Below, piece after piece: positions 41,672 to 52,100 of a stretch of 64,000 nt of DNA. Position numbers and translations under genes: made by a program. The stretch is taken from the NCBI GenBank assembly GCA_030647205.1, contig JAUSJO010000005.1, positions 186,001 to 250,000 on the forward strand, written 5' to 3'. Below the pieces are notes generated by a model. That model was not told the origin of the DNA. It saw only the letters and a program-made list of their open reading frames with translations, and searched no databases. The stretch is from a bacterium. GTDB taxonomy: Bacteria; Patescibacteria; CPR2; UBA1875; JAJYID01. Numbering within the stretch: the stretch's first letter is position 1; each line of letters starts with the position of its first letter.

Positions 41672-43399
41672 ATGAAAAACTATCACAATATGCAACTGCA
41701 GAAAAAAAGAATAAATTATTTATTCATAATTGTCGCTATAGCGGGAATTTTTGTTTTTTTCCGACTTTTCCAGCTTGGAGTGCTGGAAAATAAAACCTAT
41801 GCCGATGCGGCAAAGGCTCAACATTGGTCAGAAAACGAAGTGCAGCCTAAGAGAGGGAGTATTTATGTAAAAGACTCAAGCGGAGATCTTTATCCTCTTG
41901 CGACAAACATTAAGCTTTACAAAGCCTACGTTGATCTAGGAAACAGCGAGAATCAGGATAAAACGGCCGAAAATATTGCCGGTGCTTTAAGTATGAGCAA
42001 AGATGAAATAATCGATAAATTCAAAAATTCGCAGTCAAAACGCTATATTCCCATTAAAAGGAAACTTAGCGACGAAGAGGTGGATAGGATTAAAAATTTG
42101 GATGATAAGGCTATAGGCCTTGAACCGGAGCATTGGCGGACTTATCCAGAGAAGGAGCTTGCCAGTCAGGTCTTGGGATATGTTGACGGTGATGGCAACG
42201 GCGCTGGCGGGATAGAGCAGTATTTCAATGAAGAGCTAAGAGGGACACCAGGACTTTATAAGGCAGAGTCCGACTCTCTAGGCAATAAAATACTAACAGG
42301 AAGAGATGTTTCGGTTGATGCGAAAGATGGTGAAGATGTTGTTTTGACCATAAATCGCGACATTCAGGCGCAAGCTGAGTTGGCTCTGAAAAATGCAGTT
42401 GAGAAGAATCATGCAAAGGATGGTTCTATCATAGTTGTTGACCCCAAAACGGGAGCAATTCTTGCTATGGCGAACTCGCCGACATTTGACCCAAATAACT
42501 ATAATGAGGTGAAAGACTATGGTCTGTTTAAAAACTCTGCTATTAGTGATGTTTATGAGCCGGGATCAATATTTAAGGTTTTGACAATGGCGGCAGGACT
42601 CGATGCGCGGAAAATTGAGCCAGATATGAAGTATACAGATACCGGCTCTGTTACGTTCAATGGGTCGACGATTAAAAACTCGGACCTAAAAGCGCATGGG
42701 GAAGTAACAATGACTCAGGTGTTAGAGCAGTCTTTAAATACAGGAACAACACAAGTCCAGAGACTTTTGGGCAAAGATTTGTTCTTTGATTATCTTCAAA
42801 AATTCGGTCTGGGGATGCCTACGGGCATAGAGGCACCAGATGGGACAGAAGGAGTTGGTAAAGTTTATAAGCCGTCAGAAGTTAACGACCATACATATGC
42901 AACGATGAGTTTTGGGCAGAGTATTTCCACAACTCCGCTTCAAATGATCATGGGGTTTGCTTTAGTTGCAAACAATGGAAAACTTATGAAACCACATTTA
43001 GTTCAGGAAAGAATCAAAACGGATGGTGAAAAAACTGAGTATAATGCGGACGCGGGGAAGCAGATTATTTCTCCGGAAGCAGCAATCAAACTGACAGGGA
43101 TGATGATCAGTGTTGTTGAAAACGGCCATGGAAAACAGGCGAAGGTAAAGGGGTATAAGGTCGCCGGCAAGACCGGTACGGCTCAAGTACCGGATCCTCA
43201 GGGAGGTTACTCGGTTGGTAAAAATATAGGTTCATTTATCGGTTTTGCGCCGGCTGATAACCCCAGATTTGTGGTGCTTGCAAAAATCGATGAGCCGAAA
43301 GGTGTCGCCTGGGCAGAGTCGACGGCAGCGCCGGTGGTAGGGGAAATTCTGCAAAATCTTCTAAACTATTATCAGGTTCCGCCAACGGAGAAACAATGA
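41672..43399 (+). CDS. ftsI: Penicillin-binding protein FtsI/PBP2-type transpeptidase
   Basis: 575 aa class B PBP, cross-links septal peptidoglycan. A membrane helix spans about residues 15-35. A PBP dimerisation domain starts near QPKRGSIYVKD. The transpeptidase domain has PGSIFK (Ser near 299), SLN near 353 and KTGTAQ near 499. No PASTA domain is present. The stop overlaps the murF start as ATGA. Confidence 0.94.
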   Translation: MKNYHNMQLQKKRINYLFIIVAIAGIFVFFRLFQLGVLENKTYADAAKAQHWSENEVQPKRGSIYVKDSSGDLYPLATNIKLYKAYVDLGNSENQDKTAENIAGALSMSKDEIIDKFKNSQSKRYIPIKRKLSDEEVDRIKNLDDKAIGLEPEHWRTYPEKELASQVLGYVDGDGNGAGGIEQYFNEELRGTPGLYKAESDSLGNKILTGRDVSVDAKDGEDVVLTINRDIQAQAELALKNAVEKNHAKDGSIIVVDPKTGAILAMANSPTFDPNNYNEVKDYGLFKNSAISDVYEPGSIFKVLTMAAGLDARKIEPDMKYTDTGSVTFNGSTIKNSDLKAHGEVTMTQVLEQSLNTGTTQVQRLLGKDLFFDYLQKFGLGMPTGIEAPDGTEGVGKVYKPSEVNDHTYATMSFGQSISTTPLQMIMGFALVANNGKLMKPHLVQERIKTDGEKTEYNADAGKQIISPEAAIKLTGMMISVVENGHGKQAKVKGYKVAGKTGTAQVPDPQGGYSVGKNIGSFIGFAPADNPRFVVLAKIDEPKGVAWAESTAAPVVGEILQNLLNYYQVPPTEKQ

Positions 43400-44652
43400 T
43401 CAAGAAAGTCGCTCAAATAATTTTAAAATGGTCTGCCAAAATAGCAATCAAACGAAACGGCTACAAAATAGTGGCGATAACCGGTAGTGTTGGCAAAACC
43501 TCTACAAAAAAAGCGGTCTCGCTTGTTTTGGCAGAAAAATATTCGGTTTTGGCCGGCGAAGGTGAAGGATACAATACCGAGATTGGTGTTCCGCTAATCT
43601 TGATTCAAAAAACTGTCCCCAAGGATAAATTCGGTTGGATTTTTTTGATTTTATTCTCACCGTTTTTAGCTCTTAAAAAAAGAAACTATGACTTTTGTGT
43701 TTTGGAAATGGGAGCGGACAAACCAGGCGATATTGAATATCTGACCGAGATTGCAAAACCTGATATTGCAGTTGTGATGAATGTCTTTAGGGTTCATTTG
43801 ATTGAATTTAAGAGTATTGAAGATATAGCGAAAGAGAAGGAAAAAATTTTATCTAAATTGAGTTCCGGCGGGGTGGCTATATTAAATGCAGATAATGAAT
43901 ATACAAGAGAAATGAAATCTCCAAGTGGCATAGAAACTATAACCTTTGGAAAGAAATCGACCGAAGTTCAGGTTGTAAAACAAGAGTTTGATAGAAAGGG
44001 TTCATCAAATTATTTTAAGGTTCAAAATAAAAATATAGTCATTAGATCTTCTTCTCTCGGAGAACACATACTTTACGTTTTTGCTTGTGCAATAGCTGTC
44101 GGTATTTCTCAAAAAATCGAGATCAATCAGATTATCAAAGCCTTAGAAAATTTCAAACCGGCAAAGGGTAGGTTAAACTTAATTAAAGGCATAAAAGGAT
44201 CAACCATTATTGATGATTCTTATAATGCTAATCCGGCTTCAATGAAAAATGCGCTTGATGTTTTAGAAAACATTGATGCTAAAAGAAAAATAGCGCTTCT
44301 CGGTAGCATGAATGATTTAGAAGATTTTGAAGAGGAGGAACATAAGAAAATTGGTACCCATTTGGGAGGGAAATGTGATATTCTAGTAACAGTGGGTGAG
44401 GCGGCAAAGAAGTACCTTGCCCCGGCTTCTGTTGCAGCCGGAATGAAAAGTGGGAGTGTCCATAGTTTTGAAACTTCAGTTCAGGCGGGTGGGTTTTTGA
44501 AAGAATTTATTCAAAAAGGAGACGTCGTTTTGGCAAAAGGTTCACAGAACAAAATTAGGGTAGAAAAAGCGGTAAAGATGATCATGAAGAACCCGGAAGA
44601 TGCGCCAAATGTTCTTTGCCGGCAAGGCAAGGAATGGGAAAAAAGAAGTTAG
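43396..44652 (+). CDS. murF: Mur ligase, MurF type, short N-terminus
   Basis: 418 aa; MurF adds D-Ala-D-Ala to the UDP-MurNAc peptide. The ATP site AITGSVGKTSTKKAV begins near residue 28, so the usual N-terminal substrate-binding domain of about 100 residues is missing. The middle domain has VLEMGADKPGDIEYL and VVMNVFRVHLIEF. The C-terminal domain has IDDSYNANPASMKNAL, typical of MurF. With murE, murD and murC absent from the cluster, a slightly different substrate is possible. ATGA overlap with ftsI. Confidence 0.85.
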   Translation: MIKKVAQIILKWSAKIAIKRNGYKIVAITGSVGKTSTKKAVSLVLAEKYSVLAGEGEGYNTEIGVPLILIQKTVPKDKFGWIFLILFSPFLALKKRNYDFCVLEMGADKPGDIEYLTEIAKPDIAVVMNVFRVHLIEFKSIEDIAKEKEKILSKLSSGGVAILNADNEYTREMKSPSGIETITFGKKSTEVQVVKQEFDRKGSSNYFKVQNKNIVIRSSSLGEHILYVFACAIAVGISQKIEINQIIKALENFKPAKGRLNLIKGIKGSTIIDDSYNANPASMKNALDVLENIDAKRKIALLGSMNDLEDFEEEEHKKIGTHLGGKCDILVTVGEAAKKYLAPASVAAGMKSGSVHSFETSVQAGGFLKEFIQKGDVVLAKGSQNKIRVEKAVKMIMKNPEDAPNVLCRQGKEWEKRS

Positions 44653-44689
44653 TCTATAAATATTTAGTTAAGCAATAACAGGAAAAGCA

Positions 44690-45724
44690 ATGAACATAAC
44701 AAATCCGGAAATGATTTCACAACTTTTGAAAGTAGGCCTCATGTCTGCGGGAGCTTTTATCTTGGCTATGGCGCTGACACCGCTATATACATTTTTTGCG
44801 TATAAATATGAGTGGTGGAAAAAAATGAGAACCGAAACCGTAGATGGCGAGAAGGCTGTACTTTATCAGAAGCTTCACAAAGAAAAGCACAAAAGGAATA
44901 TCCCTACTATGGCAGGAATAGTCATATGGGGAACGGTTTTGATCCTTACACTACTGTTCAATCTGGATAGAGCTCAAACATGGTTGCCGCTTTTCACTAT
45001 CGTTTCTGTAGGAGTTTTAGGAATAGTAGATGATGTTATAAACGTGAGATCCAAGGGTGGAGTAGCGGGAATGAAATCAAAAGTTAAGATGGGGTGGCTG
45101 ATAGCTATCGCTCTTTTGGGTGCTTCCTGGTTTTACTTCAAGTTGGGTCACAATGTTATAAACATACCTTTTAATGGTGATATTTCTATCGGTTGGCTTT
45201 ATATCCCGTTTTTCATTTTAGTATTTATTTCGATTGCGAATGCCGTAAATGTTACCGATGGACTGGACGGGCTATCCGGCGGCCTACTTTCCACGGCCTT
45301 TTTTGCCTTTATGATTATTGCATTTTTCCAAGGGAACTACGGCATAGCGGCTTTTTGTGGAACTCTCGTTGGTGCGACGCTTGCATATACTTGGTTTAAT
45401 ATATTTCCAGCCAGGTTCTTTATGGGAGATACGGGCGCAATATCATTGGGTGCCACACTTGGAGTTGTTGCGATGCTGACAAACTCGGCTCTTGTGCTAC
45501 CTATTATTGGTTTAATGTTTGTTATAGAGATCGGATCTTCACTGATCCAGATAATTGCATGGAAAGTTCTAAAAAAGAAAAAAATATTTATCGTGGCGCC
45601 GATCCATCATCATTTTGAGGCAAAAGGCTGGCCGGAAACAAAAGTGACTATGCGTTTTTGGATTATTGGAGCGATGGCGGCTGTTGTCGGTGTAGTTATA
45701 CGATTTGTTGCGGGGGGAGGATAG
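44690..45724 (+). CDS. mraY: Phospho-MurNAc-pentapeptide transferase MraY
   Basis: 344 aa polytopic membrane enzyme making lipid I. Catalytic motifs are visible: GIVDDVINVRSKG, NVTDGLDGLSGG, FMGDTGAISLG and the cytoplasmic loop APIHHHFEAKGWPETKV with the HHH triad. About ten membrane segments. GGA precedes the ATG. Followed by ftsW after 3 bases. Confidence 0.96.
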   Translation: MNITNPEMISQLLKVGLMSAGAFILAMALTPLYTFFAYKYEWWKKMRTETVDGEKAVLYQKLHKEKHKRNIPTMAGIVIWGTVLILTLLFNLDRAQTWLPLFTIVSVGVLGIVDDVINVRSKGGVAGMKSKVKMGWLIAIALLGASWFYFKLGHNVINIPFNGDISIGWLYIPFFILVFISIANAVNVTDGLDGLSGGLLSTAFFAFMIIAFFQGNYGIAAFCGTLVGATLAYTWFNIFPARFFMGDTGAISLGATLGVVAMLTNSALVLPIIGLMFVIEIGSSLIQIIAWKVLKKKKIFIVAPIHHHFEAKGWPETKVTMRFWIIGAMAAVVGVVIRFVAGGG

Positions 45725-45727
45725 AAG

Positions 45728-46918
45728 ATGGGCTCTATATCAAGACTTAGGAAAAGTCCGCCTGACTTTGGCCTTTTTATAGTCATTATCCTACTTGTTG
45801 TTTTTGGTGTAATTTTCTTAAGCAGCGCATCGAGTGTAATAAGTTTCCACGAATATGGCGATTCTCGTTACATGTTCTTGAAGCAAGTTGTGGGTATCAT
45901 TATCGGTTTTGTTGCGATGGGAATATTCTATAAAGTTGACGTGAAATATTGGAAAAAGATTGCATTTCCCATGCTTATTATCAGTATTATCACATTGATT
46001 GCGGTATTTATCCCAGGTCTCGGAGTGGAACATGGCGGGGCAAGAAGATGGATAGATATTGGTCCAATACAGATCCAGCCTTCAGAATTTTTAAAATTTT
46101 CGATAATAATTTATCTTGCCAGTCTTTTCGAGAAGAAGGGGGTTGAGGTTAGAGACACTTATGGAGGTTTAATTCCTTTCTTGGTCCTAGTGGGCTTCAT
46201 GGGTCTTTTAATAATGATGCAACCGGATATGGGAACGCTACTTGTAATAGTTGTAATATCGGTTTCAATGTATTTTATCTCGGGCGCAAAAATGAGTCAT
46301 CTTGTCGCTATGGGTCTGGCGGGGATTGCTGGTCTTGTTCTGCTTATCAAAGTCTCTCCGTATCGAATGCAAAGGTTCTTAGTGTTTTTAAACCCCGATC
46401 AATACGCTGATCACGCGGCGGGGTATCAGACCAAGCAAGCGCTTATCGCGATAGGTTCTGGGGGTTTAATCGGGCGAGGCTTTGGCCAATCACTTCAAAA
46501 ATACCGTTATCTTCCCGAAGCATCTACGGACTCAATATTTGCGATAATTTCTGAGGAAAGAGGTATCATTGGTGCAGCTGCGATATTTATTCTCTTTGTA
46601 GCTTTTGGTTATTTTGGTTTTAAAGTAGCAAGAGGAGCTCCTGACGCTTACACTAGACTTTTGGCAGTGGGGATAACAAGCTGGATAGTTTTTCAGGCTA
46701 TCTTGAATATCTGTGCGACACTTTCTCTCGTTCCATTGACTGGTGTGACTTTGCCATTCATAAGTTTTGGTGGCACCTCGATAGTTATGGTCATAGCGTC
46801 ATGTGGTATTTTACTTAATATTTCAAAGAATACTAAAGAAAGGACAAGCGATGAAGGCAATCGTAGCGGGAGGCGGTTCAGGAGGGCACATAACGCCAAT
46901 CTTGGCAGTAGTCAGTGA
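45728..46918 (+). CDS. ftsW: Lipid II polymerase FtsW
   Basis: 396 aa SEDS-family glycosyltransferase with about ten membrane segments. GGARRWIDIGPIQIQPSEFLK (part of it) and the late LPFISFGGTS are SEDS hallmarks, and EERG in FAIISEERGIIG is conserved. GGAGG lies 6-12 bases before the ATG. Its last 68 bases overlap murG; the overlapping tail is Arg-rich and poorly conserved in character. Confidence 0.95.
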   Translation: MGSISRLRKSPPDFGLFIVIILLVVFGVIFLSSASSVISFHEYGDSRYMFLKQVVGIIIGFVAMGIFYKVDVKYWKKIAFPMLIISIITLIAVFIPGLGVEHGGARRWIDIGPIQIQPSEFLKFSIIIYLASLFEKKGVEVRDTYGGLIPFLVLVGFMGLLIMMQPDMGTLLVIVVISVSMYFISGAKMSHLVAMGLAGIAGLVLLIKVSPYRMQRFLVFLNPDQYADHAAGYQTKQALIAIGSGGLIGRGFGQSLQKYRYLPEASTDSIFAIISEERGIIGAAAIFILFVAFGYFGFKVARGAPDAYTRLLAVGITSWIVFQAILNICATLSLVPLTGVTLPFISFGGTSIVMVIASCGILLNISKNTKERTSDEGNRSGRRFRRAHNANLGSSQ

Positions 46919-48047
46919 ATTAAAAAATAAAGATCAATCGTCTGAGATAGTTTTTATTGGCTCTAGGGGCGGTATAGAGGGTAAGTTAATTCCTGAAAAA
47001 GGAATAAAAAACCTAACTATTTCGAGTGGGAAATTTAGGAGATATCATCGAAGTAAGATACTGAATGTAATCGACCCGATGACTATTTTTAAAAATACGG
47101 TTGATTTTAAAAGGTTTGTTTTCGGGATCTTTGATTCTTTGAAGATATTAAAAGAAGAAGATCCGGATGTCGTATTTTTAAAAGGCGGCCATGTTTCTTT
47201 ACCCGTCGGAATAGCTTGTCGTATCAAGGGATATCCTTATTTTATTCATGAGTCGGACGTTATTCCCGGGCTTGCCAATAAAATATTGTTAAAAAAAGCA
47301 AAAAAAATATTTGTTTCACATCCTCTTGATAACTTTCCAGACATTGATAAGGATAGGATGGTTTACTCTGGAAATCCTATACGTAAAGATATTCTAGAGG
47401 GTGATAGAAAAAGAGCATATGAAATTTTTGAGCTTAAAAAAGATCTAAAAACTATCCTTGTTTTAGGTGGTAGTCAGGGTGCCCATGCTATTAATGAGCT
47501 AGTTGCTGAAAAACTGGATAGTTATCTCCAAAAGTATCAGATAATACATATTTCAGGCGACTGGGACTATGATTGGCTTGAGTATAAGAGCAAAAAGACG
47601 TCGAATAAAGATAGATATAAACTTGCCGGCTTCTTAACTGGTGAACTCAAAGATGCTTATCAGATAGCAGACCTAGTTATAACAAGAGCAAGTAATAGTG
47701 TTTTAACGGAAATAGCTGCACTTAAAAAACCTGCTTTGGTTATACCTCTTGAGTCTTCAGCGAATGACCATCAGTTGGCAAACGCAAAAGCTTATTCGCG
47801 CCAAGGTGCGGTCTATGTGATGCTCCAAAGCCACTTGTCTCCCGACAAGTTATTTAAGCAGGTTGACTCTCTGTTAAATGATCCGGAAGAACTATCTTTT
47901 ATGAGTGAGAAGATGCACAAGTTCTATAAGGAAGATGCGGCAGAAATTATCGCAAACCAACTGATTAGTTTCTACAAAGAAACGCAGAGGGTAGAAAAAG
48001 AAAGGGAAAATGAAGAGAGGGAACGTAAGACCAAAAAGAACCGATAA
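46851..48047 (+). CDS. murG: Lipid II synthase MurG
   Basis: 398 aa GT-B glycosyltransferase adding GlcNAc to lipid I. GGGSGGHITP at the start, SGGHVSLP-like KGGHVSLPVG, and VLGGSQGAHAIN are family motifs. I chose the ATG that gives MKAIVAGGG, with AAAGGA upstream, over an in-frame upstream ATG inside ftsW. The tail (VEKERENEERERKTKKN) is highly charged and overlaps ftsQ by 38 bases. Confidence 0.95.
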   Translation: MKAIVAGGGSGGHITPILAVVSELKNKDQSSEIVFIGSRGGIEGKLIPEKGIKNLTISSGKFRRYHRSKILNVIDPMTIFKNTVDFKRFVFGIFDSLKILKEEDPDVVFLKGGHVSLPVGIACRIKGYPYFIHESDVIPGLANKILLKKAKKIFVSHPLDNFPDIDKDRMVYSGNPIRKDILEGDRKRAYEIFELKKDLKTILVLGGSQGAHAINELVAEKLDSYLQKYQIIHISGDWDYDWLEYKSKKTSNKDRYKLAGFLTGELKDAYQIADLVITRASNSVLTEIAALKKPALVIPLESSANDHQLANAKAYSRQGAVYVMLQSHLSPDKLFKQVDSLLNDPEELSFMSEKMHKFYKEDAAEIIANQLISFYKETQRVEKERENEERERKTKKNR

Positions 48048-48828
48048 GGTTCATCGGCAAAAGAATAACCTTGCCTATAGGCGGACGGAGATAGATACTC
48101 AGGAAAAGTTTGATGTATCTAAGATTTATTATTTTCTTATTTTTATTACGGTTATAGGTATCGCCTACCTCGTGCTTTTTTCCGGTGCATTTAATGTTAA
48201 GCAGGTGAATATAAGTGGGACAAAAGATGTAAACCCGGATGATGTAAGGGCTAATATAACGAGAAAACTGGAATCCGGAATATTTAAAAATAACATCTTC
48301 TTGCTTGATACGGATACTGCCAGCAGAGAGCTGAAAAAGAAATATGCATTAAAGAGTATAAAAATAAAAAAGAATTATCCGAATAGGGTAGATGTTGTTT
48401 TGGATGAGTACGTTATTGATCTGAATTGGTTATCCGGCGGGAAATATTATTACATTGATGAGAAGGGGAAGGCAGTCGGTGTCTACACTAAAAGCAGAGA
48501 AAATATTCCAATAGTGGAGGACAAAAAAAATGTGCCAGTTGAAGTAGGGAAGAGCATGGTGACCGTGGACTTCATTAATTTTATTAAATATTTAAATCAG
48601 AACTTCTCAAGTGTTAAGAATGCTAAGATTTCCAAAATAGAAATAAATGAAAGCTTTAATGAAATCAATGTTTACTCAAGTCTTGGATTTTATATTATTT
48701 TTGACACCACCAGGGATCCTGCTCAGGAGATAAAAAATCTTAATACCGCGCTTGCCAGTAAAGACCTGTCTTCAAAGAAGCCAATGTATATGGATATGAG
48801 GATAAAAAACAAAGTTTTTTATAAGTAA
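48010..48828 (+). CDS. ftsQ: Cell division protein FtsQ/DivIB
   Basis: 272 aa. Basic cytoplasmic tail of about 37 residues, one membrane helix (about 38-58), then a POTRA domain starting NVKQVNISGTKDVNPDDV and a FtsQ-type beta domain. This is the standard bitopic layout. AAAGGG precedes the ATG. It ends the plus-strand division cluster; ftsA and ftsZ, which often follow, are not here. Confidence 0.92.
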   Translation: MKRGNVRPKRTDKVHRQKNNLAYRRTEIDTQEKFDVSKIYYFLIFITVIGIAYLVLFSGAFNVKQVNISGTKDVNPDDVRANITRKLESGIFKNNIFLLDTDTASRELKKKYALKSIKIKKNYPNRVDVVLDEYVIDLNWLSGGKYYYIDEKGKAVGVYTKSRENIPIVEDKKNVPVEVGKSMVTVDFINFIKYLNQNFSSVKNAKISKIEINESFNEINVYSSLGFYIIFDTTRDPAQEIKNLNTALASKDLSSKKPMYMDMRIKNKVFYK

Positions 48829-49149
48829 TACGTATTCTTTAGGTACTCTGTACCCGTGTACTCAATGTCGCCCAAGATACATTGTGCGACATTAACACTG
48901 CCGGTCTCCTAGTACCTCTTTTCTTCTTTTTAGGCCGTAGATTTATACTATTAAATAAACATTTGTCTTATAACTATTCTACAGTTGTCAGAACATAGTG
49001 TTTTAGAATAGTTATTTAATTTATTTATTAAAGCATGTCGTATCGCCGGGTTTCGTTTCGTGATGACTTTTTACTTGAAAAATGAAAGGGGGAAGTAGGT
49101 AATGCTAACAGGTATTACTTTTAAGATAAAGCATCTGTATGGCTGCCTG
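48829..49149. other. Non-coding spacer between convergent genes
   Basis: No supported gene in 321 bases. Two inverted repeats stand out: AATGTCGC/GCGACATT (48864-48871 and 48886-48893), and a perfect 12-bp arm pair ATAACTATTCTA/TAGAATAGTTAT (48970-48981 and 49004-49015) around 22 bases. The second could be a transcription end for either strand or a binding site. No classic T-run follows directly. Confidence 0.6.
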
Positions 49150-52100
49150 CTATCTTTTTATGCCAGCGCTCTCCCCTTCTTTTTGATCAACAATAATAAT
49201 CTTTTCATTTGGTAATATTTCTTTAAGTCCCAGGAACTCTTCCCTGGTTATCTTTCTGACATTTTCATCTTCGGCATCGGCAAACTTTTTTGTCATAATA
49301 TTTGCTTGTCCGAATCTTGAGACGGTACCCGTATTGCTTGCGGCCGGTACGGTTTTATTCGGTTGAATAGTCGTGTTTACTGGTTGCGGCTGAACTCTCG
49401 TTTGTTGTTGGGGTGTTTGAGATGGCATCTCCTGCGTACGTTGTCTTTGTTGTATCTGTGGCTTTACTTGTGCTTGCTTTGGTTGTACAACAGGCTCTTG
49501 CCTCTCAACTCTTTCTACTTCTGCCCCGCCGGTGATTTTAGTTATTTTTATTTCCGGTTTATCGCTCTCCCCTTCTGGCTTTGATTCTGTCACAGCTTTT
49601 GCGAGTTTTTCTTTAATTGTTTCTGTTGTAGAATCGGACCGAACCATGTTGTTTGGTTTGGCTACCACGTTATTTTTTGTAGGGAGTATTCTCTGATTAT
49701 TTACAGGTGCTATCGTACTTGGTTTGGGATCTATCTTTAACGATCCTGAAATGGGGGACGAGCTTCCAGTGCTGGTGGGCCTTTCTTCTTTTATAGTCTT
49801 TTTTTCTGTTGGCTGAGTTATTTTTTGAATTATTTTTTTAAGCTCTTCAGGGTCGACACTCTTTTTTATGGGAGTTGCTTCTCTATTTTGGGTTTGGCTT
49901 GGATTTGTCCTATTAGTTTCTTTCTTGTAAGGAGCATTCTGACTGGTTGTCGGCTTGTTGTATTCGGTTCTTCTGGACGAATCAGGTCTGCCAAATGATG
50001 GCCTCGCATTTTTTGCAGGAGCATTTCTGACGTAATCGTTCTCGTCAAATTTTGATTCATTTTGTCTATCTATCGACCCATCAATATCAAGGCTATCAAC
50101 ATTTGACCATTTCCTAATCTGTTCTTCTATCTCTTCTCTCGGTTTTGCATATTTCTCTCTTGATAGTGCTATAATTTTTTCAACATTGTCACCGGTTCCT
50201 TCTCCTACAAATAATGATTTTGCGCTGAAGGAATTAGTAGCCACTCCATCTATCAACATGTTTAGATACATGTGTTGGTTATCTAGGCCGATAAGGTCAT
50301 CCTTTTCAAAAGTTGGACTGAACTCTTTCTCTAAATATGTTGCATCTGTAGCGCCAACTCTGAAAGATATTAGTGTACCAATGTTACCGAAAACCGCGTC
50401 TCTTACAGTTTCCTCCATCTGTGCAACGTACTGGTTGGCAAGTATCAGACCTAGTCTATATTTTCTGGCTTCTGACAGTATTTTCGCGAAAGCTTCTGTA
50501 GCAAAATTTTGGAACTCATCGACGTAGAGGAAGAAATCTTTTCTATCTTCAGGATTTATTCTCGCTCTTGCCATCGCCGCAAGCTGCATCTTCGTAATCA
50601 TCAGAGAACCTAAAAGTTCTGAGTTGTCTTCTCCAATTTTTCCTGAAGAAAGGTCAACCAATATTATTTTCTGACTATTCATAGCATCTTCAAAATCAAA
50701 AGTTTCCTTCGTTTGACCTATTATATTTCTTATTGTGGGAGATGCCGTAAACTGCCCTACTTTATTCAAAATTGGAGCCACTGCCTCTGTAGCAAATTTA
50801 TCATTGTAAGTTGAAAACTCTTTCAACCAAAAAGTTTTAACCACCGGATCTTCTACATAAGTCAGGACTTTTTTACGGAAGTCTTTATCTGTTAATATTT
50901 TTACCACATCCAACATGGTGGTATCCGGATAATATGTAAGAGCTAAAATAGCGTATCTCATTAAATACTCTAACCTTGGTCCCCAACTGTAACCAAACTG
51001 TTTCTTAAAAACAGATACAAACCCACTTGCAACTCCTTCTCGAAGTTCCGGGGTCGCTTTCATTGGGTTAAAACCAACGGGGAAATCTTTGTCCGCAGGA
51101 TTTATATAAACTACATCTTCTATTCTGTGGTCAGGTATTTTTTTCAGGATATCATGGATAAGTTCTCCGTGAGGATCAACGATGCCCACTCCCTCACCTC
51201 TTTCTATATCATCTACAGCGAGGAGTTCTAGCAGTTTTGATTTACCTGCGCCGGACTTACCCAGGACATACATATGACGCCTTCTGTCGTCTTTCTTTAT
51301 CCCAAACCTTCTTAGCTGTCCCCTGAATGTTGTCTCGGCGAAAACGGTTAAATCATTTTTATCTACTGTTGGGTCATCTACGTAAGGAAGATTTGCCGGC
51401 GGCTCGCCTTTTTTTGATGATGTCCAAACGATGTTTGGTGTTTCCACGGAAGCATGAGGAAGATGATAAAGACTGGCGACTTCTTCAATATTTAAAACGA
51501 AACCTTTGTCAGTAAAAAGTCTGGCACGGTATTCATTCAAGACTTCTCTGCCGGTTTTTATTTTTGTTGGAGTGAAACCGTTTCCAAGTGTTGTATTAAA
51601 CTGTTTAAATGCGCCGGCCGTAATGCGCAAATGTTGTTTTGCCAGTTCCCGTGTCTTGGCGATATAAACTAATCTGATCTTTACTTGGTAGCCAAGTTTG
51701 TTAGCCTTTTCCTCTAGCCCTGCTAAAGATGTCTCTACATTGTGAGGAAGCTTGGTATCTCCTCCACCGTTTTTTGAATCTTCAGGAGGGAAAATAGCAT
51801 TAACAATTGTGGTCATCAAAATTGCGGGGAGAGATAAGAGTCCATGCAATATCCCAGATTTTGAGAAAAGTTTTGGCCCGGAACCGTTTTTCAAGTTTTC
51901 GGCATACTGGAGCCCCTTATTCCGCCAAGTATCAGAAACCGGACGTGTAAGTATTTGTATCCACATTTTTTCTGAGCTGTCTTCTATCTTTGAGAGAGCT
52001 CCGGTTATCCCCGCTAAAGGGTCAACCTCAAAACTCATAAATGTTTTTATTGGGAAGTAGTCGGGTTTGACTAGTTTTAGCTCGCACCCGGCCACGCAGT

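Noticed and set aside
46803..46850. Upstream ATG for murG
   Set aside because: It lies inside ftsW and adds residues not seen before the conserved GGGSGGH start; the ATG at 46851 has its own AAAGGA.
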